In this document: positions 56,301-64,000 of the stretch, piece after piece
Position numbering within the stretch: position 1 is the stretch's first letter
Layout of the letters: the number at the start of each line of letters is the position of its first letter
Assembly: GCA_029204225.1 (NCBI GenBank)
Contig: CM055106.1
Coordinates: forward strand, 18,982,149 to 19,046,148
Length of the DNA: 64,000 bases
Reading direction: 5' to 3'
DNA from: Diphasiastrum complanatum
Taxonomy: Eukaryota > Streptophyta > Lycopodiopsida > Lycopodiales > Lycopodiaceae
Made by a program: the position numbers and the translations under genes
Notes under the pieces: model-generated
Seen by the model: only the letters and a program-made list of their open reading frames with translations
Databases searched by the model: none
Told to the model about the DNA's origin: nothing

Positions 56301-57037
56301 GGGTCAGCAAGAAGTAGACCATTGTAGCCCAGTCATCTTGCGAAGCAGAATATGTTGCAGCAGCAAAGATGGCCAATGAAATAATCTGGCTAAGGCAGTT
56401 TCTGGACGAATTGGACGAAACGAGGAACGAGCCCCTGGTCTTGTAGATGGACAACACCTCTGCAATACACCTGATGAAAGATCCCATGTTCTATTCTAGA
56501 ACAAAGCACATTGCAATCAAGTACCACTTGATCAAGGATCTAATTGAGAAGAAGATGCTGCAGACCACCTTCATCGAAATGAGAGACATGGTTGCTGACA
56601 GTTTCACTAAAGCCCTGGACAAAGGACTCTTTGAGAGACAAAGGAGGAGTCTCGAGATCATAAAGCTATCATGCTTTGAGAGGGAGCTGAAGAAAAAAAA
56701 TGTTTCTAATTACAAAGCCTTGCTAGCTTTCAGCCCTCAGCCCGACGAAGACATTCGCGAATTTGAAGATCTGGAGACACGAAGCACGAAAAGTTTCTCG
56801 AACACAAAAGTCAAAGAAAACAAAGAAGAACGATTTGCGAACACGAAAGTCAAAGCAGCCAAAGATGAACGGTTCGCAAACATGAAAGATTCACAAACGA
56901 GAATATTTTGCGGTCCAATACAAGAGAAGGCAAATGACCAAAATGAAACCATTGACGAAAACAAAACCTTCTCCTGCCTGCACGCTCCAAAGAGTACCAG
57001 CAAGATCATGCAAGTACCCAGAAGTACAGATATCTGA
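53341..57037 (+). pseudogene. pol: pol of H, broken
   Basis: Protease VILDSGATSHFMTS lies near 53505 in an open frame (53230-53868). Pre-integrase follows (LWHRRICHINSMALY), then integrase (HSDICGPFNVISVGG, FIDDYSKFVRVYF, a stop near 54241, TDKGGKYIS, NGVAE then a stop before RKNRT), VFGYVAYAHI-type end, and linker. RT spans about 55190-56000: KCKWIFKFQYGPD, IHIVDEKTAFLHG, YMDQPPGH and YEDD at 55698-55709 where I has YVDD. RNase H includes SYSDASWASL and SCEAEYVAAAKM and ends MKHIAIKYHL-like, VADSFTKALDKGLF. Stops fall near 53866, 54241, 54403, 55335, 55574, 55996, 56317 and 56445. The last frame (56447-57037) runs on into the 3' region. Confidence 0.85.
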
Positions 57038-57039
57038 TC

Positions 57040-57712
57040 TGATGGTATGACGTCAGCAGATACATTTTAGGTCTTGTAATTCCCTAATTAGTTGTAGATG
57101 CTTAAGCACTCTAATCTTAGATTTACATAGAGCGACCATACCTACTGGATGATACTTGACATATAGACTAACAGAATACATGTACAATGTCATGAAATAG
57201 TTTGATGCTAGTAAGCAATCAAGACGAAATATAGACAACAAGTCCGCCTACGTGCGAGACGAGCTCTGTAATCAAGATCCATAGAGATCTAACTATCCAC
57301 CAATAAAGCGAGACGATTACTCATGAGAGAACCATGTTTTCTCCACGCCAACACACTGCGTGGATTTGCATGCATTGCTTGAAGAAAACAGAGAAAGATT
57401 AATATAGATAATTTCTCTTGTTGTGTCAGATCTCGAATACAAATATCTCTATTGTTAATCGCGTGTCTGAGTTTTCTTATTCATTTTAATTTCGTACCTT
57501 GGTTGAAACTATGTTGAATGCTGCATTAATATTATAAACGTAGATCAGCAGAGCCTGACTACATTCTGGAGGATTGTAGGAGTGATTCAGCTGGCAGTGT
57601 CCAGCGATCGCATCTCAACTCTATCCAAATTGTCACAAAGGATTGTGGTTCATTCGCGAAAGTTTTGTGACTACGAAATCCAAATCGCGATACATGAAGT
57701 TGATTCTCATCA
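57040..57712 (+). repeat. 3' LTR of H
   Basis: 673 bases from TGATGGTATGACGTCAGC to TTGATTCTCATCA; homologous to the I LTR in reverse. It contains GTGTCCAGCGATCGCATC and CATCGC-type words near its end. Confidence 0.75.
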
Positions 57713-57899
57713 CTGAGTAACCTCTGATAGGCAGGACATATGCTACATCGTTATCAGATCCCTTTGTCTGCCATGGGCTCTGAAACAAGAAAGATAACCT
57801 CAAAACAAGTTCCCACAATTTTTGCTGACCGACAAAGCACAAACACAACCTGTAAGCAAAACAAATTAGCCAACTGATTCTCTAGAACAGGGAATCAGT

Positions 57900-58270
57900 A
57901 TACTTGTAATGTCATTTGCTCTTGTTGAATAAAGAGGATCCTCCACGAGTTCTTGGCATTCTTGAAGCTCCTTGTTCATGACAGCTTTCTTGAGTGATTC
58001 TTTTATGAACATGCACTTCCATTTCTTGAATATGGTTGTGGATTAGTTGTGGAATAGATTAAGTTTTCTGCTTTCTTTCATTTTTGCAATGTGGATTGGA
58101 GTGGAATAGACTTCTTGTTCTTGTTTAAAGTATATTTCAGCACTCAAGTAAACTAAATAGGCTGGATTTGTATTGTAGATCTTGCATATCCTCTTACAAT
58201 CCAGTTCTTGATGTTCTTGGGCTATCCAGAAATCAAGAGATGGGTGTTTCTTAATTTTTGAATTGTTATT
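57900..58270. repeat. Dispersed repeat R1, copy 2
   Basis: Matches 42760-43020 inverted (GGTTGTGGATTAGTTGTGGA, TAAACTAAATAGGCTGGATT, CTTACAATCCAGTTCTTGAT). No ORF. The flanking 57713-57900 and 58270-58730 hold nothing I can assign. Confidence 0.55.
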
Positions 58271-58739
58271 GTGCTGATAGACAATTAGTTTCTTGTTTCT
58301 TGTTTCAGATTTGTAGATTAATCTGAGTGCATTGTTGTTTTCTAATGTTTAGAGTTAGTTAGAAGCAGGAACTATTTGGTTATTTACATGTATTTCACGC
58401 AGATCTGTTGGTGAATGGGTTTTCAGTTGCATGTGTAATTGTGTGCATGTATCTGGAGTAAACGAGTCCTTAGCATCCCATTGACAGGCTAGAAAACAGA
58501 CTATAATAAAGAGTAATCTTTCTGCTTGATCGGGCTTTAATCTTATAGTTAAAGATCCAAGAAGTCAATCACTTGGAACGGGCAAAAACACCCGGTTTCC
58601 AGAGACAAGAAAATAAAAAAAGACAAAAAAAAATTGTGTTCACAGATTTTCAGTAGGAATCTATGAACATTTGGCGCCATTTCCACCAATACATAGACAC
58701 ACACAATCACAAAACCAAACTATTTGTGCTAGCAAACAA

Positions 58740-59290
58740 GTTCTTGAAGTCTCACGTGCTCCATCTCAATCGAGTCTGTCACTCTGGTCTCCACCGAGTT
58801 TCTGGCTCCATCCTCAACCGAGTCTTCACGTTTTGCACCTAGCCAAGTCCTGACTTACGTCTGGATCAAGCCGAGTCCATATTCAATCCTCGATCGACTT
58901 TCTCAGTTCAAAATTCAATCGAGTCTTTTTGTTAGAATTTTGATCGAGTCTCTCGTTAGAATCTCGACCGAGTCTCACGACCGAGTCTCGACCAAGCCTC
59001 TTCATTAAAATCTCGACTAACGATCTCATTAAGATCTTGACCGAATATCTCTACTTCAAGTCTTGACCGAACTTTTCAGTCCAATCTAGACCGAATTTTT
59101 TCAGTCCACTCTCTACCAAATTTTTTAGTCAACCGAGTATTTTGTCAGATCTCGATTGAATCCATAACTCAGATCTCAACCGAGTCATTGCCTTGAGATC
59201 TTGACTGAGCCTATCTTTCAAATCTCAACCGAGTCATTGCCTTGGGATCTTGACCGAGCCGACTCAACTTGGAGGTCAAGACCTGACCAC
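58740..59290. repeat. Degenerate minisatellite, CTCGACCGAGTC core
   Basis: About 20 irregularly spaced copies of a core such as TCTCGACCGAGTC, TCAATCGAGTC, TCTTGACCGAA and TCTCAACCGAGTC with 15-30 base periods. An open frame over its start (58671-58853) is not credible as a gene. Confidence 0.75.
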
Positions 59291-59597
59291 AAGCCAATTG
59301 CCATAGTTACCAACTAAGTCTTTTTGCAATACCACTACTTTGAATATTGTGCCTTATGGATATATACAAATCAATATACTCTGATTAATATACCTTGATA
59401 TATTTTAAATCCAAAGTGTCAAAAAACACAAAAAAAAACTCTAAAAAAAAATCAAAAACTCTAAAAAATCCAAAAGCATCAAAAACTCATATAAAACACA
59501 AAAAATACACGATAGTACACAATGGACCAACATACTGATCTTGATATCCCAGAAGATGATCCACATGAAATAAGGTCTCTTACAGCTGAACAAATCA

Positions 59598-60298
59598 TGT
59601 GAAAGTACTGTACTTTAGGACCATAAATGGATCTACAAAAGATCCACAAGAGTGATTGGATGCTTGCTTAACAATCTATCAAAAAACTAGACACAAAAAA
59701 GTTGATCTAGATTGGCAATTTGACAAACAACAAGCATTAACAATCAAAAGCATTGATAAACATTGAAATCCGAGCCCACACGTGTGTATAACAGGCTATA
59801 GTACGGCCTTCAACCTGAGAAACAAGTAGAAATTGATTTTGTTTCATTTGGATCACAAAAACTCAATGTACATAGTGAACTAGCTTGAGATTGCCAATGA
59901 GCTCCAAAAATTTTCTATCTTCTCACTATGGAGAGAGGGAATACATAGCAAATTCGACTTCCTTCTTGAAGTTAGGTGGATTTCCAGCATGTAATAAGGA
60001 AGTTAACTCACTCTCCTTGACCTAAAATGAAACCCTAGTCTATTTCCTAGAGTTATGCTTGGTAGGTAGCTGGTTGGTCAAATTTTCACCTTAAACTTAG
60101 GTGTAGGTCCTATAAAGTAGGGATGACCACCAAATAGACATGACCAACTCTCTTGAATTGACCTAACCTACATTAGGATGGGTTTCCCATGTGGCATCAT
60201 GGCCTCACATGTGTGGGACCCACTTGTGTACACAATTTACACTATTCTACATGGTTTTTGATCAAGCTAGATTTGCCAATTTTTGGCAATTCTTCACA
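59598..60298 (-). repeat. 3' LTR of J3
   Basis: TGTGAAAGTACTGTAC at the left edge to GGCAATTCTTCACA at the right, matching the J1 LTR in reverse. It lacks the 68-base tandem duplication of the J1 LTR. Confidence 0.85.
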
Positions 60299-60314
60299 CT
60301 CCTCCTCAAATTTA
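60299..60314 (-). promoter_or_regulatory. Polypurine tract of J3
   Basis: CTCCTCCTCAAATTTA on the plus strand reads TAAATTTGAGGAGGAG on the element strand, next to the LTR. Confidence 0.75.
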
Positions 60315-60357
60315 GCTTGATCTATTTACAACTCTCTTGATAGATCAATGAAAGCTT

Positions 60358-60567
60358 TTAGAAGTGTCTAAAAAATCCAGCTACAAAGAAGGAACTTTTG
60401 AGACTCCAATAGAGAATGATGTCCATGAAGGATCTTTCACCACCTCTTAGAGGATCCCTTACAAGATGTTCCATAAATGTGTCTATATACATGTAGCACA
60501 GTAACTTGCTCAAGTTACCTCTAATGCCAAAATTGGCCTTATCACCTACTAACATGTGGATTGACAT
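60358..60567 (-). pseudogene. RT scrap of J3
   Basis: A 69-codon minus-strand frame with MEHLVRDPLRGGERSFMDII and LYWSLKSSFFVAGFFRHF then stop, matching J1 50035-50155. RT and RNase H parts after this point are absent. Confidence 0.7.
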
Positions 60568-60600
60568 AAAAAAGTCAACAAACCCCCTGACTCAAGATAG

Positions 60601-62870
60601 CTAACTTTTACAAATTTTCACAGTTATGTCCCAAAAAGAAAGCATGGGTTTGATGCTCACTTTTGTGCACATGTGGGTCTAAAATAGCTCACGTTGAAAT
60701 AGCCTAGTTTCACGTGATGAACTAAATTTTTTTAGATGTAAAAAAGTTAAATTGAATTGGATTTTCCTAAGTAGACTAGTAAAATGTAGAACTCTCTTAT
60801 TTAAAAGATTTTATGAGTTTCAAATTATCAACAATGGAATATGCATGTAGTAGTTTTGCTTAGATAAAATATAATCATCACTTATTAAGATCCTAAAAGC
60901 TAATTATATACCACCTATCATGCAATATATCATTAGACCAAATTTCTAGTTTTTTCTTGATCATACATATGGTTTACATTTCTATACATACTCAATATAA
61001 ATCTCTTCAATTCATTTTGAATGAATGACAATCATATTTGATTAATATAACTTGCACATTACTCTTGAGTCTTAGCAAGTGGCTCACTAAGAGACTTACA
61101 AATCTCCTCTATCTAGTTTTAAATAACTACAAAGATATTTATGTCAAATTGAATGTTTGAAACAACATTTGATTGCTCAAGTATTTCCAATATTTGTTTT
61201 TGTTTTTGTTTTTTCCAGCTTTCAACATCACCATGTTATTTTAGTTTTAGGTAGTCGCATTTCTACAATCAAAATTGCCATGATGTATTTATTACCTATG
61301 TCATTATCACTTTGAAATTGGTGGTCTTGTGATGAATTTGTGATATGTCAAGGTTTAAAATGTTCTGAATCAATCCTACTACGTACCTCTCACATACCAA
61401 GACTTAACTTCATGAAAAATAAATCATTATTTTCTTCTAGGTGATGCTAAAGAGCATCATCGAATTCAAGTCATGAACTAACAACATCATTTCTTTGGAG
61501 AGTTCAATGATTCAAACATTTTTCAAGCGTGATCAAATGTATAAGATATGAATCTAATGTTTTTGAACTTTTTAGAAAGGGAAAAAAAATGACGAAAAAT
61601 TAACATTCTACATATGTAGTGGTCATTCAATAGTTAGGAGAAACAATCAAACAAGTACAATAGTTATCTTTCATGAAATTAACAATGATTTGTAGTACAC
61701 ATAAATATGATTTAAGTGTGTAATATAGCATGTAGTGCTAACATTATAGTATTACTACATAGTCAAATAGTTGAAATAAAATTTGAATTAATCGACTATA
61801 CACATAAGAGAATTACATATATATAAGCTCACTACTAGTCTAAGTTTAATCATCAGTTGATTTTGTCCTTCAAAAAAACATAGATACTTTTTTTTTATCA
61901 CATCATATCAAACCTTTTATCTATGTCTTTAAATTCTCATATACTTCAATTGAATTCTAAATCAAATTCAAGCAAAATATAACCATGTGACATAACTATA
62001 TATTGATTTATGCATAACTAGTTGCTTAGATAACTTTCTAAAATATGTATTGCAAATATAATTTGATGTGCACCATTCTTTTTTCCCTTTTGCATTAGGT
62101 ACTGGAAATATTCACAAATGTACTACAAATGTACTATGATTAAAATTAAGACAATTATCTTGTATGTTTTTTTGTTTAATATATGTCTCTAAGTAAAATC
62201 CTTTCAAGAAAATTTCACAAATGTACTATGACTATATTTTAAGTTAGCTTGTATGTTTGTTTGTTTAATATAATGTGTCTAAGTAAAATCCTTTCAAGCA
62301 AAATTTCTCTCCAAAAATAATAGAATAGTAATCAAACAACTATTTGCTGACGATAAGTTATTAAAACTAAGCCACACAACAAGTTATTCTTGCAAGTTCA
62401 CCCATATCCCAAGGCAAATAAAAAGACCAGCAAATCTAATGTAAATTTGATTTCAATGTAAAAGAAAATCATTGTTTAAAATAGAAACTACATATTAGCT
62501 TTTCAATTAGTAAATAGCATTGATAATCTAAAGACATGGCCTATATATTTTTTATAATCTTTTTCAATTTTTTTCCATATTTAACATTTTGTAAGTTGGT
62601 ATGTATCTCAAGATTTTAAAATATGATATGCCAAATACCACAGTAATGATATAATCACATGTTAAAGAGTTTTTCATTAGAGGAATTTTGAATTTAAAAA
62701 AAAAAAAGACACTATAAGAAATGCCATGTTGGTCAATGTAAATTACCAAAATAATTCATTTTCTATCCAATGCTTTGTCATTTTTGCCCACACTATTTTC
62801 GGTGGTGAACCATTCTATGTACATTATAGTTTATAGTTCTTAAAAATAGTATAACTTTGAACCCATAGTT
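60601..62870. other. AT-rich non-coding stretch
   Basis: No coding or LTR signal. The block 61300-61330 matches 17085-17130. It contains the tandem duplication listed separately. Confidence 0.5.
62110..62303. repeat. Tandem duplication, unit about 95 bases
   Basis: TTCACAAATGTACTA starts both copies (about 62110 and 62213), and CTAAGTAAAATCCTTTCAAG occurs near the end of each, with about 10-15% difference and a small indel. Confidence 0.75.
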
Positions 62871-63240
62871 CTGATTGAGACAAAAATGGTGCCATTAGAA
62901 AGCACTCAACAAGAGCTTTTCAGTGACCTCCTACATGACCAATTTTGAGCTATTGTTTGTTATAGCTAGTCAAAGTCTTCAAAAGATAGAATATCTCTTC
63001 TATGTGTGGATCGAGGACCCTCTCAACCAAATATCTATTTTGTGCGTAGATAGAGTACCCTCTCAGTGAGAGGGTACTCTATCCATGCACAAAGAAGATA
63101 TTGGGTCTTTTGGAAACTTTGATCAACTATAACTTTTAAATGGAAGCTCAAAAATGGATCATCTAGGGTGTCATTGGAAAACTTTCATCAAGCAATGGCA
63201 CCAAGCACTTTCCAATGGCATCATTTTCATCTCAATCGGG
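62871..63240. repeat. Large imperfect foldback
   Basis: Left arm 62871-63065 and right arm 63066-63240 are reverse complements with mismatches and indels. The centre AGAGTACCCTCTCAGTGAGA is a perfect palindrome core, and outer parts match as CTGATTGAGACAAAAATGGT versus the complement of ATCATTTTCATCTCAATCGG. It resembles a foldback or MITE-like element or a hairpin RNA locus. A further direct copy of the inner right arm follows at 63256-63315. Confidence 0.75.
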
Positions 63241-63572
63241 ATGTTATGGTAAAAATGTGAGATGATATTCTATCCATGCACAAAAAAAATGTTGGGTCTT
63301 TTGAAACTTTGATTAACCATAGAATAATAGATCTCATATGAAGATTTGATGACAATAAAAAAAAACTTTCTATCACAAGCATCAAACAGATTTCCAAAAC
63401 ATTGAAGCTATCTTATGAGTAGCATCAACTGAATCATTGATATAAACTAAACTACCATAAAACAATAGTTCTAGATCCTCAAAAACAGAAGATGTCATAT
63501 TTAAAAAGATTAATAATGGATTGTTCATTGTAGGAGAGAAAAATTGCAAGTGCACTTTCTTAGAATTCATTT

Positions 63573-63972
63573 TTTAATGATCAAAGGTGCTTGTTATAGT
63601 TTGACATAAACTGAGATCAATGCATTTGCCTCTTAAAAGACCCATTCTATATGGCTTAGCTTACTACAGAATTGAAATTTTATCTTAAAAATTAATTTGT
63701 TCTATTTTCTTTCAAACTAATTTTCTATTTTTGTATTTTATGTTTCTTATATTATCAAGATTGCCTTCTCATTTTTTTTAATATCAAAGATCATTCTCTA
63801 CTTGCTATAATTTGACATAAACCAAGGTTGATTAAACTTGCCTTCTAAGAGATCCATTGTAAGTGTCTTAGCTCGATATTGACTAGAAATTTAATTCCAA
63901 AAATTAATCTATTTTACGCTAGTTCTCTATTTCCACATTTTTTGTTTGATATATTGCCAAGATTTATCATAA
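63573..63972. repeat. Diverged tandem duplication, unit about 200 bases
   Basis: The first copy (TTTGACATAAACTGAGATCA near 63600) and the second (TTTGACATAAACCAAGGTTG near 63811) share the order of several blocks up to ATTATCAAGATT and ATTGCCAAGATT. No coding sequence. Confidence 0.6.
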
Positions 63973-64000
63973 TTCTGATACTTGATTTATGATTGAGTGA

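Larger units (their letters stand above)
52193..57712 (+). mobile_element. Ty1/copia element H
   Basis: Plus-strand element with the last 149 bases of its 5' LTR, PBS, gag, pol and a full 3' LTR (57040-57712). All copia domains are present in order but stops and frameshifts occur throughout. Same family as I (minus). Confidence 0.85.
59598..60600 (-). mobile_element. J-family fragment J3 (3' LTR and RT scrap)
   Basis: Minus-strand fragment with a 701-base LTR (59598-60298), polypurine tract and a short RT scrap, then unrelated DNA. It shares the J1 deletion joining RT to the 3' end. Confidence 0.75.

Noticed and set aside
57633-57848. 71-codon minus-strand frame at the end of the H LTR
   Set aside because: Overlaps LTR sequence and lacks RT motifs.
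58671-58853. 60-codon frame near the minisatellite
   Set aside because: Runs into the repeat array; no conserved features.

Overview
This window reads as nuclear DNA of a land plant. It is AT-rich and non-coding DNA is extensive. Nearly every recognisable protein segment comes from plant-type LTR retrotransposons, mostly Ty1/copia, with two short Ty3/gypsy scraps. Most copia families have a primer-binding site (PBS) complementary to initiator tRNA-Met (TGGTATCAGAGC and variants) directly next to an LTR end. I cannot name the species, and I see no confident host gene, rRNA, tRNA or CRISPR array.

Layout. 1-4.4 kb: a copia pol scrap, a frameshifted minus-strand gene of unknown family with a TATA box, and the end of a gypsy integrase. 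4.4-9.3 kb: copia element A (+), truncated at both ends, abutting an LTR-like block of opposite orientation. 10.2-12.2 kb: a decayed, intron-containing minus-strand gene, perhaps transposase-like. 12.8-14.7 kb: copia fragment D (+), a relative of A. 14.7-19.3 kb: TGCATG-rich DNA, a minisatellite, (GA)n, two hairpins, (AT)n and plain AT-rich DNA. 19.3-29.2 kb: copia element B (-), whose 5' LTR is split by the complete, very young copia element C (-, 23325-28917, TSD tccac). 29.65-32.5 kb: copia element E (+). 32.5-33.5 kb: a mosaic of retroelement scraps. 33.5-35.5 kb: an unknown decayed minus-strand coding region. 35.6-37.7 kb: copia F (-). 37.9-42.5 kb: copia I (-), same family as H. 43.5-51 kb: copia J1 (+), whose 5' LTR is split by K (43782-47592, TSD aattg), an LTR-type element with almost no coding sequence and a palindromic terminus. 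51.2-52.2 kb: 3' end of copia L (-). 52.2-57.7 kb: copia H (+). 57.9-59.3 kb: a dispersed repeat and a second minisatellite. 59.6-60.6 kb: J3 (-), a relative of J1. 60.6-64 kb: AT-rich DNA with tandem duplications and a large foldback.

How it works together: the region grew by nested and adjacent insertions and then decayed. No element is autonomous as read. A, B, D, E, F, H, I, J1, J3 and L carry stops, frameshifts or deletions. C has an almost continuous 979-codon Gag-Pol frame but lacks the amino-terminal half of reverse transcriptase. Its LTRs differ at only about two of 655 positions, so it was probably mobilised recently by proteins supplied in trans.

Most interesting points: C as a young in-frame-deleted element; K with its palindromic terminus; the J family as an amplified deletion derivative; LTRs followed on their outer side by a second PBS (J and I families); a microhomology junction joining the 3' tail to gag in I; three unidentified decayed protein-coding regions; and a foldback at 62871-63240. 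I did not find a convincing new multi-gene system.
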